A stretch of DNA of 64,000 bases. Source: Streptomyces sp. NBS 14/10. GTDB lineage: Bacteria; Actinomycetota; Actinomycetes; Streptomycetales; Streptomycetaceae. Both the position numbers and the translations under genes were made by a program. The stretch spans positions 240,779-304,778 of the forward strand of contig NZ_NCSM01000014.1 of assembly GCF_002224125.1 (NCBI RefSeq), written 5' to 3'. The notes below the pieces were generated by a model. That model made no database searches. It was given only the letters and a program-made list of their open reading frames with translations, and was not told the origin of the DNA. Shown piece by piece: positions 16,205 to 24,915 of the stretch (its first letter is position 1; every line of letters starts with the position of its first letter).

Positions 16205-16936
16205 ATGGTGATCGACATGGGACGATCACCGGATTTCGGGCCTGATATCGCCACGGTGGCACAGTTGTTAGGGGACCGGACGCGTGCTCTCATGGTCGGT
16301 GAGTTGACAACCGGCCAGCCATTGTCAGCCAGTTCGCTGGCGGCCCTGGTCGGAATTTCCAGGCCGACCGCCAGCGAGCATCTGGGCAAGCTGGTCGAAG
16401 GAGGCATCTTGCATGTCGAGCGCGTCGGGCGGCATGCCTATTACCGGCTCGCGAGCCACGATGTCGCCGTCGCGCTGGACGCCTTGGCCTCGGTGGCCCC
16501 GGATCTGACACTGCCCGCCCCGCCGGCTTGCGGTCCGAGTGTTCTGAGCGAGACAAGAACGTGCTACGACCATCTCGGCGGGAAGCTCGGGGTGGCGCTC
16601 ACCGAAGCACTGCAGGAACAGGGTCTGATCCGCCGGGATGCCCAGCAATGGGAGGTCGAATTCGAGACATGGGACGAACGCCGTCCCCTGGGCATCACCT
16701 GTGAGCCGCTGAAGGACTCCCGGCGGCCCATCGTCCGTGGCTGCGCCGACTGGAGCGGGCCGAGCCACCACATCGCCGGCGGTCTGGCCGCGGCCCTGAC
16801 CCAGCGTCTTTTCAGCCTCGGATGGCTGACGCGGGCCTCCAAGGACGACCGCACGGTCGCCCCGACGAGGGTCGGTCTGGCCGGGTTACGGAACACCTTC
16901 GGTCTGACACTGTGCGAACTGGGGCCTGCCCGATGA
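16205..16936 (+). CDS. ArsR-family transcriptional regulator (paralogue)
   Basis: This 243-residue winged-helix protein is homologous over its whole length to the regulator at 10127-10831. Shared blocks are DIATVAQLLGDRTRA, SRPTASEHLGKLVEGGILHV, GRHAYYRL, the extension motif CYDHLGGKLGV and GCADWSGPSHHIAGG. It has no metal-binding CxC. The start is uncertain: ATG 16205 is listed, but GTG 16208 is better spaced from GAGG at 16199-16202, and ATG 16217 is also possible. It is divergent from the ThiF-like gene and ends inside a long hairpin. It probably controls the adjacent biosynthetic genes, perhaps with its paralogue. Confidence 0.88.
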   Translation: MVIDMGRSPDFGPDIATVAQLLGDRTRALMVGELTTGQPLSASSLAALVGISRPTASEHLGKLVEGGILHVERVGRHAYYRLASHDVAVALDALASVAPDLTLPAPPACGPSVLSETRTCYDHLGGKLGVALTEALQEQGLIRRDAQQWEVEFETWDERRPLGITCEPLKDSRRPIVRGCADWSGPSHHIAGGLAAALTQRLFSLGWLTRASKDDRTVAPTRVGLAGLRNTFGLTLCELGPAR

Positions 16937-16961
16937 CCACCGTCATCGACCAGGCCCCAGT
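16918..16961. terminator. Long two-part hairpin between convergent genes
   Basis: An outer 11-bp stem (actggggcctg / caggccccagt), a 2-nt mismatch and an inner 7-bp stem (cgatgac / gtcatcg) with a cacc loop span the ArsR stop codon (16934-16936). This is an almost continuous hairpin between convergent genes and is probably a bidirectional terminator. Confidence 0.85.
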
Positions 16962-17006
16962 CCATTTGCCCCAGCCCATTCAGCGGCAACGCCGCGCTGG
17001 TAGCGG

Positions 17007-18005
17007 TCAGGCGTCGATCGTCCGCATGATTCCCTCCGGATACCGGTCTCCCGACACCGCGTCACCGGGCACCAGCGCGTCCAGCTCGCCGACCTGGTCG
17101 GCGGTCAGTACGACACCGGCCGCCGCCGCGTTCTCCTCCACATAGCGCACCCGCTTGGTGCCCGGGATCGGAACGATGTGCTCATTTTTCGCCAGGAGCC
17201 AGGCGAGTGCGATCTGCCCGGGGGTCGCTCCGGCCTCCTTGGCGAAGACCTGGATACGGTCGAACAGGGCGAGGTTGCGGACGAGGTTTTCGCCCTGGAA
17301 CCGGGGGTCGGTGTGCCGGTAGTCGTCGTCGGACAGCCCCTCCAGGGTGCGGACCGTGCCGGTGAGCATGCCCCGCCCCAGCGGTGAGAAGGCGACCAGT
17401 CCGATGCCCAGTTCCAGGCACGCCGGCAGAATGGCGGGCTCGTTGTGCCGGGCGAACAGCGAGTACTCGCTCTCCAGGGCCGCCAGCGGATAGGTGGCGT
17501 GCGCCCGCCGGAGCGTGTCCTCGTTGACCTCGGACAGGCCGATGTGGCGGACCTTCCCCTCGGTCACCAGCTCGGCCATGCCGCCGATGATCTCCTCAAT
17601 GGGCATCGAACGGTCCCTGCGATGCAGGTAGTAGAGGTCGATGACATCGGTCTTCAGCCGGCGCAGGGACGCCTCGCACGCCTGCTTCGCATACGCCGGG
17701 CTGGAGTCGAGGACGAAGCTGCCGTCCTTGGACCAGCCCTTGATGCCGAACTTGGTGGCGATCGTCACCTCGTCCCGGCGTCCGGCGATCGCGTCGCCGA
17801 TCAGCTCCTCGTTGTGGCCCATCCCGGACACGCTCGAAACCCCGTACATGTCCGAGCTGTCGAGGAACGTCATGCCGAGGTCGAGCGACCGGTGGATGGA
17901 GGCGATCGACTCACCCCGGTCGGCGGGACCGTAGTTCTGGGACATGCCCATGCAGCCGAGACCGATGGCGGAGACCTCGAGTCCGCCCAGCATGCGTGTC
18001 TTCAT
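17007..18005 (-). CDS. Aldo-keto reductase
   Basis: This 332-residue NADPH-dependent reductase would reduce an aldehyde or ketone. The catalytic tetrad is visible: Asp49 and Tyr54 (FLDSSDMYG), Lys85 (ATKFG) and His128 (LYYLHR). The cofactor phosphate-binding segment PIPGTKRV is near the C-terminus. The sequence resembles the general YakC/IolS-like group of actinomycete AKRs. ATG 18005 has GAGGA about 8 nt upstream; the open frame continues to 18236 inside the neighbouring gene. It lies 29 nt after the Rid-like gene and is the last of a three-gene operon with an acyl-CoA synthetase. It may tailor the cluster product or be an independent general reductase. Confidence 0.92.
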   Translation of the reverse strand: MKTRMLGGLEVSAIGLGCMGMSQNYGPADRGESIASIHRSLDLGMTFLDSSDMYGVSSVSGMGHNEELIGDAIAGRRDEVTIATKFGIKGWSKDGSFVLDSSPAYAKQACEASLRRLKTDVIDLYYLHRRDRSMPIEEIIGGMAELVTEGKVRHIGLSEVNEDTLRRAHATYPLAALESEYSLFARHNEPAILPACLELGIGLVAFSPLGRGMLTGTVRTLEGLSDDDYRHTDPRFQGENLVRNLALFDRIQVFAKEAGATPGQIALAWLLAKNEHIVPIPGTKRVRYVEENAAAAGVVLTADQVGELDALVPGDAVSGDRYPEGIMRTIDA

Positions 18006-18034
18006 CGTGGTGTCCTCACTCTCACTCGGGACTC

Positions 18035-18595
18035 TCACTCGGGGTGCAATTCGAGTTCGGCCGCGATCTCCACCGGTACGTCCCACGGCAGCCCGGCCAC
18101 GCCGACCGCCACCCGGGCGTGGTAGCCGATGTCCTCGCCGAACATGTCGAGCAGCAGTTGCGAAGCCGGGTTGAAGACGGCGGGGAAGTCGAAGAAGCCG
18201 GGCACCGCGTTGGCCATGCAGTGCAGTCGGCACCACGCCTTCACCCGGTCCAGGTCCCCCACCGTGCGCTCGACGCTCGCGACCATGGACAGGACCGTCC
18301 GCACCGCGGCGTCCTGTGCCGAGGGGAGGCCGACGGTGTCACCGATCTTGCCGTAGGGTCCGGTGAGCTGCCCGTCCTTGCTGATCGGGACATGCCCCGA
18401 GATGAAAACCCGGGAGCCGACCACCCGCACCAGCTGGGCCGGAATCTTCACATCGGGGCTGATCGGGATGCGCCAGGGTTCCGGCAGCGACAGACCTCGC
18501 ACCGCAAGCCGTTTGGACACCTCCTGGCTCGATACCCGGTCGGCGGCCGCCACCTGATGGTGCACTTCCTCGCTGGTCGTCGCGGATTGCGCCAC
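18035..18595 (-). CDS. Rid-superfamily protein, larger variant
   Basis: This 186-residue protein has the chorismate-mutase-like Rid fold signature (VGSRVFISGHVPISKDG, then the FNPASQLLLDMFGE and GLPWDVPVEIAAE strands). It is longer than RidA at the N-terminus and belongs to the YjgF-like variant groups rather than RidA proper. The start is GTG 18595 with AGAGGA about 8 nt upstream. It follows the acyl-CoA synthetase by 48 nt and precedes the aldo-keto reductase by 29 nt. A second Rid protein close to the cluster suggests handling of imine or enamine intermediates, though its ligand is unknown. Confidence 0.8.
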   Translation of the reverse strand: MAQSATTSEEVHHQVAAADRVSSQEVSKRLAVRGLSLPEPWRIPISPDVKIPAQLVRVVGSRVFISGHVPISKDGQLTGPYGKIGDTVGLPSAQDAAVRTVLSMVASVERTVGDLDRVKAWCRLHCMANAVPGFFDFPAVFNPASQLLLDMFGEDIGYHARVAVGVAGLPWDVPVEIAAELELHPE

Positions 18596-18643
18596 TATGA
18601 GTTTCCTCTTCTCGGCTTCTGTGCGGCTGATGTGTGTGCGACC

Positions 18644-20263
18644 TCAGGCGGTGCCCTCGGAGTACCGCGCCCGCAGGGTCTTCTTGTCGATCTTGCCGAT
18701 GCTGGTCTTGGGCAGTGCGGCGACCGGCTCGATGGTGTCCGGGACCCATGAGGCCGCGACCCGGGAGGCCAGGAACTCGCGCAGCCGCTCACCCGTCACC
18801 GATTCGCCGTCCTCCGCGCGGAGCACCACACAGGCCAGCGGACGCTCTCCGGTCTTGGCATCGGGGACCGCGACGACCGCGGCCTCCACCACGGCGGGGT
18901 GGTTGAGCAGCTGCTCCTCCAGCTTGAGCGAGGAGATCCACTCGCCGTCGGACTTCACCAGGTCCTTCATCCGGTCGACGATGCGGATGTAGCCCAGTTC
19001 GTCGATGACGGCCACATCACCGGTGCGCAGCCAGCCGTCCATGAACTTGTCGGGCTGGGCGCCTTCGCGGGAGTACTCACGGGCGACCCAGGGGCCACGC
19101 GCCTGCAGTTCCCCCATGGTGTGGCCGTCCCGTGCCATCTCCGTCCCGGCGTCGTCGGCGATCCTCATCTCCACCAGCGGCAGCGGACGCCCCTGTGAGG
19201 TCGCGTAGTACCCGCGGGTCTCCTCGGTCGGGCTGTCGCCCACCTCCGCGGGGAGCCCGCTGAAGCTGCCGTGGCCGCTGGTCTCGGTCATGCCGAAGAC
19301 CTGGACGATCGGGAACCCCACCTCTTCGTCGAACGCGCGCGAAATCGGCCGGGCGACCGGAGAGCCGCCGCACACCATGCGCTTGAGCGACGACAGATCC
19401 GGGTGCTGGGCCCGCCAGTGGTCGAGCAGCCCGGTCAGCGCGGCGCCGAACCCGACGGCGACGGTGGGGCGTTCCTTCTCCACCAGTTCGCACACCCCGG
19501 CCGGGGTCAGATCGCGGCCCGGCAGCACCAGCGCCGAGCCGTGCAGCGCGGCGGCGAAGGGCAGCCCGACCTGGCTGAGCCCCAACGGCACCAGGGCCAG
19601 CAGGGTCTCGGACGAGGAAAGCCCCTCCGCGTCGGTGAGGCCGGTGCAGAAACTCTGCAGAACGGTGCTGCGGTGGCTGAAGACCACGCCCTTGGGGCGC
19701 CCGGTCGTACCGGTCGTATAGCTGGTGTGAGCCGGGGCGCTCTCCTCCAGCACCGGCCAGGTCTCCACCGGCTCCGCCGCGGCGAGCAGCGCCTCGTAGT
19801 CCAGTGCGGCTCCGTCCCGAGAGGTGTCGGTGGAGTCCGGCAGGACGATGACGCGCCGCGGGCGGCTCAGATGCTTCTCGGCAAGCCGCCACTCGGAGAG
19901 GAGGCTGCGGTCGCAGAGCACGATCGAGTCGTCGGCGTGGTCCACGATGTAGGCGACCTGCTCGGCGGGCAGGCTGGTGTTCACCGTGTGCAGCACCGCG
20001 CCCATCGACGGTACGGCGAGATAGGTCTCGACGTGCCGGTGTGTGCTCCCGGCGAAGGTCGCCACACGGTCGCCCGGCCGGATGCCCAGCTCCCGCAACG
20101 CCCCGGCCAACCGCCGGGCTCGCTCCACCACTTCGCCCCACGTCGAGCGGTGAAGACCCTCCCCGACCCGGCTGACCACCGGCCGGCCGGCAAACAGCTT
20201 TTCGGCCCGACTCGTGATCATCGACGGGATGGTGAGCGGGACCTCCGGCACTGCCTGCTGCAT
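18644..20263 (-). CDS. Fatty acyl-CoA synthetase (AlkK-like) / ANL ligase
   Basis: This 539-residue ANL enzyme has a fully canonical ATP loop TTGTTGRPKGVVFSHRS, A5 motif FGMTETSGHG, A7 motif WLRTGDVAVID, hinge RMKDLVKSDGEWIS and C-terminal lysine motif TSIGKIDKK. The VKSDGEWIS hinge is typical of medium-chain AlkK-type acyl-CoA synthetases. ATG 20263 has AAAGG about 8 nt upstream. It is the first gene of a trio with a Rid protein and an aldo-keto reductase. It is another candidate for a CreM-type role, since those are fatty acyl-CoA ligase homologues; beta-oxidation or starter activation is equally possible. Confidence 0.9.
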   Translation of the reverse strand: MQQAVPEVPLTIPSMITSRAEKLFAGRPVVSRVGEGLHRSTWGEVVERARRLAGALRELGIRPGDRVATFAGSTHRHVETYLAVPSMGAVLHTVNTSLPAEQVAYIVDHADDSIVLCDRSLLSEWRLAEKHLSRPRRVIVLPDSTDTSRDGAALDYEALLAAAEPVETWPVLEESAPAHTSYTTGTTGRPKGVVFSHRSTVLQSFCTGLTDAEGLSSSETLLALVPLGLSQVGLPFAAALHGSALVLPGRDLTPAGVCELVEKERPTVAVGFGAALTGLLDHWRAQHPDLSSLKRMVCGGSPVARPISRAFDEEVGFPIVQVFGMTETSGHGSFSGLPAEVGDSPTEETRGYYATSQGRPLPLVEMRIADDAGTEMARDGHTMGELQARGPWVAREYSREGAQPDKFMDGWLRTGDVAVIDELGYIRIVDRMKDLVKSDGEWISSLKLEEQLLNHPAVVEAAVVAVPDAKTGERPLACVVLRAEDGESVTGERLREFLASRVAASWVPDTIEPVAALPKTSIGKIDKKTLRARYSEGTA

Positions 20264-20719
20264 CCGACTACCTTTCACATGAAGAGCACTCTGCCTGCGG
20301 GGTCGGTCCTTGAGCTCCGGTACGGGGTGCGTACCGGCTGCCCGTTCCAAGTATTCGGAATTACCGTTTGGCCGGGGCCGAAGTGTGTTGGTGATGGCGC
20401 GGCGACTGCGGGTTACCGGGCGGGTTGCCGTACGGGTTACCGCCCGCCGAGCCCGCGCAGAAAGGCGTCGACCACCATGTCGGCGGCCTGGGCGTCGCTG
20501 AGCCTTCGCCCAAGCGGTCGTCGACGTGGACCACTTCTGACCCGGTCCGCCACCGACCGCGGCCCGGCCCGGCCCGGCCCGGCCCGCCCGTACCGTGGCT
20601 GCGCACCGGGGCATTCATATGCACTTCTCCGTCCGTTATCGACCACCTTCCTGTGTTCGCTCTCCGGCGGCTCATAGCGTGCGCTCCATCACCCCCGTAC
20701 CACCGCGTGGAGCAGCGCC
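20264..20719. other. Intergenic region with G+C repeats
   Basis: This 456-bp gap between divergent genes holds the acyl-CoA synthetase promoter, an inverted repeat around 20417-20450 built from cgggcgg and ccgcccg, and a short ggccc run (about 20561-20585). It also has a minus-strand stretch that looks like a TetR gene end. I see no intact gene. Confidence 0.6.
20437..20499 (-). pseudogene. Possible TetR-family C-terminal relic
   Basis: On the minus strand the last codons before a stop at 20437 read LSDAQAADMVVDAFLRGLGG, which resembles the C-terminal helix of many actinomycete TetR regulators. Upstream in the same frame the sequence becomes low-complexity Arg/Pro/Gly with no HTH. If real, it is the tail of a regulator otherwise deleted next to the acyl-CoA synthetase. 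The call rests on a short match from memory and could be chance. Confidence 0.3.
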
Positions 20720-22603
20720 ATGTGCAGAAGACCCGATCAGGTCAGTGAGCCGCAGACCGGAACCCGCCGCCGTACCTTCCTGCGCACCACGGGACTCGTC
20801 GGCGCGGGCGTGGCGATCACCGGTCTTGAGGCGACGCCCGCCGGGGCCGCCGAACCGGCCGCCGAACAGGCCCCCGCCTGGCGCCCCGACGCCGACAGCC
20901 CGCGATTCACCGTCGCCGTCATGCCGGACACCCAGTACCTCTTCGACGGCGAGAGCATCCACCCGGCGCCGGTGGAGGCGTCCTTCCGCTATCTCCTCAG
21001 CCGTGCACGCGAGGAGAACATCGTCTTCCTGTCCCACCTCGGCGACCTCACCGAACACGGACAGCCCGCCGAATTCGGGCCGATCGGCCGGGCCTTCCGG
21101 CTCCTGGACGAGCGGGGCGCCGCCTACAGCGTGGTGGCCGGAAACCACGATCTCGACTCGCGCACCGACGACCAGCGCGGCCGGACGCCCTACCTGGACA
21201 CCTTCGGCCCCCGGCGGTTCAGCTCCGCGCCCTCGTTCCGCGGCGCGAGCCCGGACGGCTACAGCACGTACCACACCTTCCGCGCCGCTGGCCGGGAGTG
21301 GCTGGTGCTCGCCCTGGACTGGCGCCCCTCCGCGAAGGGCATCGCCTGGGCGCGGGACGTCATCGCACAACACCCCAGGACCCCGGTCCTGCTCACCACC
21401 CATGAACTGGTCTACGCGGACCACGAGGGCGAGGAGGCGCGGTTCTCCGACCACGGCCAGTGGCTGTGGGACGAACTGATCGCGGACCACGACCAGATAT
21501 TCCTGACGCTCAACGGCCACTACTGGCCGCCGGCCCGTACGGTCCGCAAGAACACCGCGGGCCACGACGTCCATCTGCACATCACCAACTACCAGGACCG
21601 CTACTACGGCGGCGCCGGGATGATCCGCCTCTACCGGTTCGACCTGGCCCGTAACACCATCGACGCCCAGACGCTCTCGCCCTGGATCCTCGGCCGCGCC
21701 GACGACGAACGGGGCGAGCTGGAGCGCGGCGAGATCGAACGTACCGGCCCCCAGGACTACTTCAGCGTCCCGATCGACTTCGAGCGGCGCTTCGCCGGAT
21801 TCGCCCCCGTCGCCCCGCGCCCGGCCCGGCCCGCCTCCCGAATGGTGATTCCCGGTACGGTCGCCTACTGGCGCTTCGACCAGGGCGACCGGAACGGCGC
21901 GCCCGTCGAGGACTCCGTACGGATCACCGACCACTCCGGCCGCGGCAACCACCTCACCAAGGTCACCGTGGACGGCAGCCCCGCCGACGCCCTCACCTGG
22001 TCCGATGAGTACCACCCTGACCAGCCGGGACACGGCAGCCTCGCCTTCCACGGAGACAAGCCCCCGCTGCGCGGCGCCTATCTGCGTACGGCCGACGGCG
22101 CCCCGCTCAACGGCGCGACCTTCCGCTCCGGCTACACCGTCGAGGCGTTCCTCAAGCTGCCCGCCGACTGGGACAGCGGGCACAGCGCCTGGTCGGCGCT
22201 GCTCAGCCGGCGGGGCCGCAGCGGCGATGCGGGAAAGACCGGCGGGGACACGGACGAGCCGGTGGTCACCCTCTCGCTGTCCGACGGCCATGCGCTCCAG
22301 TGGGCCGTCTATCCGCAGAACCAGGACGGCGCGGTGACCAACTGGAGCCATGAGCTGCCGCTGAACACCTGGTGGCATGCGGCGGTGGTGAACGACGGAC
22401 GGCACACCACGATGTATGTGGACGGTTGCCCGGTGGCGCGCAACCCCTCCACCGTGGCCACGGGCCTCGCCACCCTCGGGCTGCCCTGGCTGCTGGGCGG
22501 CTATGAGTACGGCGGGAAGATCGACCAGGTCATGAACGGCTGGATCGGCGACGTCCGGGTCGTGGACCGGGCGCTGGCGGTGCGCGACTTCATGTCCGCC
22601 TGA
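20720..22603 (+). CDS. Tat-exported metallophosphoesterase with LamG domain
   Basis: This 627-residue protein begins with a twin-arginine signal (RRRTFLRTTGLVGAGVAI), so it is exported folded. A calcineurin-like phosphoesterase domain follows (MPDTQYL, HLGDLTEHG, VVAGNHD, LTTHELVYAD, LNGHYWPP), which supplies the two-metal site. After a linker, residues about 375-620 form a concanavalin-like LamG/Laminin_G_3 domain (YTVEAFLKLP to WIGDVRVVDRAL). GGAG lies 8 nt before ATG 20720. It converges on the oxidoreductase gene with a 14-bp overlap at the 3' ends. It probably acts on extracellular phosphate esters or polymers in the cell wall or soil; the substrate is unknown. Confidence 0.9.
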   Translation: MCRRPDQVSEPQTGTRRRTFLRTTGLVGAGVAITGLEATPAGAAEPAAEQAPAWRPDADSPRFTVAVMPDTQYLFDGESIHPAPVEASFRYLLSRAREENIVFLSHLGDLTEHGQPAEFGPIGRAFRLLDERGAAYSVVAGNHDLDSRTDDQRGRTPYLDTFGPRRFSSAPSFRGASPDGYSTYHTFRAAGREWLVLALDWRPSAKGIAWARDVIAQHPRTPVLLTTHELVYADHEGEEARFSDHGQWLWDELIADHDQIFLTLNGHYWPPARTVRKNTAGHDVHLHITNYQDRYYGGAGMIRLYRFDLARNTIDAQTLSPWILGRADDERGELERGEIERTGPQDYFSVPIDFERRFAGFAPVAPRPARPASRMVIPGTVAYWRFDQGDRNGAPVEDSVRITDHSGRGNHLTKVTVDGSPADALTWSDEYHPDQPGHGSLAFHGDKPPLRGAYLRTADGAPLNGATFRSGYTVEAFLKLPADWDSGHSAWSALLSRRGRSGDAGKTGGDTDEPVVTLSLSDGHALQWAVYPQNQDGAVTNWSHELPLNTWWHAAVVNDGRHTTMYVDGCPVARNPSTVATGLATLGLPWLLGGYEYGGKIDQVMNGWIGDVRVVDRALAVRDFMSA

Positions 22604-24884
22604 GCAGACGGACCACGATCCCCTTCGATGTCGGCGTCCTGCTGATGTCCGCCATGCTGTCCAACGGCACCAGGACGTTGGTCTCCGGGTAGTACGCGGC
22701 GGCGCACCCGGGCGCCGTGGGATAGGCGACCACTTGGAAGTCTTCCGCACGGCGCTCGGCCCCGTCCTGCCAGACGCTCACCAGATCGACCCGGTCGTCC
22801 TGCTTCAGGCCGAGCGCACGCAGATCGGCAGGGTTGACGAAGACGACATGGCGGGAGCCGTGGATACCGCGGTAGCGGTCGTTCAAGGTGTACGGGACGG
22901 TGTTCCACTGGTCGTGGGAGCGCAGACTCTGCAGGATGAGATGCCCTTCCGGCGCCTTCAGCATCTCGAACTCATTGCGGGTGAACATGGCCTTTCCGGT
23001 CGCGGTCACGAAAATTCCCTCGTCGACCAGGCTCGGAAGTCTGAAGCCGCCCGGTTTGACCACCCGGGCGTTGAAGTCGTGGAAACCGGGCACGACACGG
23101 GAGATATGTTCCCGGATCGTCTCGTAACTCGTCTCGAAACGCTCCCAGGAGACCGGCACTTTGTCGCCGAGGGTCCGCCGGGCCAGTCTGCTGAGAATTG
23201 TCACCTCGCTGAGCAGATGCTTGGAGGCGGGTTCCAGTTTTCCGTAGGAGGCGTGCACCTCGCTCATCGAGTCCTCGACCGTGACGAACTGCTCCCCGTC
23301 GGCCTGGATATCGCGTTCGCTGCGGCCAAGGGCGGGGAGGATGAGCGCGGTCCGGCCGCACACCGCGTGTGAGCGGTTCAGCTTCGTGGAGATATGCGCC
23401 GTGAGCCGGCACTGGCGCATCGCCTGCTCCGTGGCCTTGCTGTCGGGTGTGGCGCGGACGAAGTTTCCGGCCAGGCTGAGGAAGACCTTCGCCCGGCCGT
23501 CGAGCATGGCCTTGATGGAGGCCACCGTGTCCCAGCCGTGTGCGGCCGGCGGGGTGAAGGAGAATTCCTTTTCCAGCGCGTCCAGGAATTCCTGCGGCAT
23601 CTGCTCCCAGATTCCCATGGTCCGGTCGCCCTGGACATTGCTGTGACCTCGCACCGGGCATACGCCGGCCCCGAGCTTCCCGATGTTCCCGCGCAGCAGA
23701 AGAAAGTTCACCACCTCGCGAATGGTGGGAACGCTGTGTTTGTGCTGGGTCAGCCCCATCGCCCAGCAGACCACGATCCGGCCGCTGCGCAGCACCAGAT
23801 CACGCAGGTCCTCGATCTCCTTGCGGGTGAGCCCGGTGGCGGCCAGGACATCCGGCCAGGAGACGGTCTGGCGGAGGTGTTCGGCGTACTCGGCGAAGCC
23901 GCTGGTGTGGGAGTCGATGAAGTTCCGGTTGAGCACCGTGCCGGGCGCGGCTTCCTCGGCCTCCAGAAGCAGCAGGTCAAGGGCTTGGAAGAGGGCGAGG
24001 TCGCCGCCGAGGCGGATATGGAGGAACTGATCGGCGATGGGGGTGCCGCGGCCGATCACACCGCGGGGCTTCTGCGGATGCTTGAAGCGCATCAGCCCTG
24101 ACTCGGGGAGGGGGTTCACCGCGACGATCCGGCCGCCCCTGCGCTTGCACTCCTCCAGCGCGGACAGCATCCGCGGATGGTTGGTGCCCGGATTCTGCCC
24201 CACCACAAAAATCAGATCGGCGTGGTAGATATCAGTCAGGCTCACATCGCCCTTGCCGATGCCCAGCGTTTCGTACAGCGCCGCGCCGCTGGACTCATGG
24301 CACATATTGGAGCAGTCGGGAAGGTTGTTGGTGCCGAAGGCGCGGGCGAAGAGCTGGAGGACGAAGGCGGCTTCGTTACTGGCCCGTCCGGAGGTGTAGA
24401 AGATCGCCTCGTTCGGCGAGTCCAGCCTCCGCAGCTCATCGGCGATCAATTGCAGCGCACCGCTCCAGCTGATCGGCTCGTAGTGGTCGGCGTCGGGCGG
24501 CTTCACCATCGGCACGGTGAGCCGCCCCTGTTGATTGAGCCACTGATCGGATCGGCGGCCGAGTTCCGAGACCGGATACCGGCGGAAGAATTCGGCGGTG
24601 ATACGTCGTGTCGTCGCCTCGTCATTGACGTGTTTGGCGCCGTTCTCGCAGTACTCGTTTCTGTGCCGCATGCCCGGTTCGGGCTCCGGCCACGCACAGC
24701 CGGGGCAGTCGAAACCCTTCCCCTGATTCATATTCAGCAGTGTCAGAGCGGTACGCCGGGGCGATGTCTGGCTCAGCGAGTACTTGAGCGCGTTCGCCAC
24801 CCCGGGGACACCGACGGCCCAGGTCTTGGGCGGGGTCACCGTCGCCTTGTCATCCTGCCCGTCCGCGGTCCGCGGATCCTCCAT
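22590..24884 (-). CDS. FdhF/YdeP-type molybdopterin oxidoreductase
   Basis: This 764-residue protein of the DMSO reductase superfamily is close to the usual length of YdeP-like 'FdhF family' proteins. It has an N-terminal Cys cluster (DCPGCAWPEP, then EYCENGAKH), the molybdopterin-guanine-dinucleotide segments FYTSGRASNEAAF and VVGQNPGTNHPRML, and the C-terminal dinucleotide domain (NPADLRALGLKQDDRVDL). It lacks the selenocysteine of E. coli FdhF. ATG 24884 lies 31 nt after the stop of the SRPBCC gene, so the two form an operon. YdeP-type proteins are linked to acid tolerance in enterobacteria; the substrate in actinomycetes is not established. Confidence 0.9.
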   Translation of the reverse strand: MEDPRTADGQDDKATVTPPKTWAVGVPGVANALKYSLSQTSPRRTALTLLNMNQGKGFDCPGCAWPEPEPGMRHRNEYCENGAKHVNDEATTRRITAEFFRRYPVSELGRRSDQWLNQQGRLTVPMVKPPDADHYEPISWSGALQLIADELRRLDSPNEAIFYTSGRASNEAAFVLQLFARAFGTNNLPDCSNMCHESSGAALYETLGIGKGDVSLTDIYHADLIFVVGQNPGTNHPRMLSALEECKRRGGRIVAVNPLPESGLMRFKHPQKPRGVIGRGTPIADQFLHIRLGGDLALFQALDLLLLEAEEAAPGTVLNRNFIDSHTSGFAEYAEHLRQTVSWPDVLAATGLTRKEIEDLRDLVLRSGRIVVCWAMGLTQHKHSVPTIREVVNFLLLRGNIGKLGAGVCPVRGHSNVQGDRTMGIWEQMPQEFLDALEKEFSFTPPAAHGWDTVASIKAMLDGRAKVFLSLAGNFVRATPDSKATEQAMRQCRLTAHISTKLNRSHAVCGRTALILPALGRSERDIQADGEQFVTVEDSMSEVHASYGKLEPASKHLLSEVTILSRLARRTLGDKVPVSWERFETSYETIREHISRVVPGFHDFNARVVKPGGFRLPSLVDEGIFVTATGKAMFTRNEFEMLKAPEGHLILQSLRSHDQWNTVPYTLNDRYRGIHGSRHVVFVNPADLRALGLKQDDRVDLVSVWQDGAERRAEDFQVVAYPTAPGCAAAYYPETNVLVPLDSMADISRTPTSKGIVVRLLRRT

Positions 24885-24915
24885 CGCTGTGCACCTTTCG
24901 TCGGTCTGCGCCGGA

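Noticed and set aside
20561..20590. Run of ggcccggcccggccc as a possible CRISPR-like or mobile-element repeat
   Set aside because: The units are 5 bp and contiguous, with no spacers, and look like simple GC slippage.
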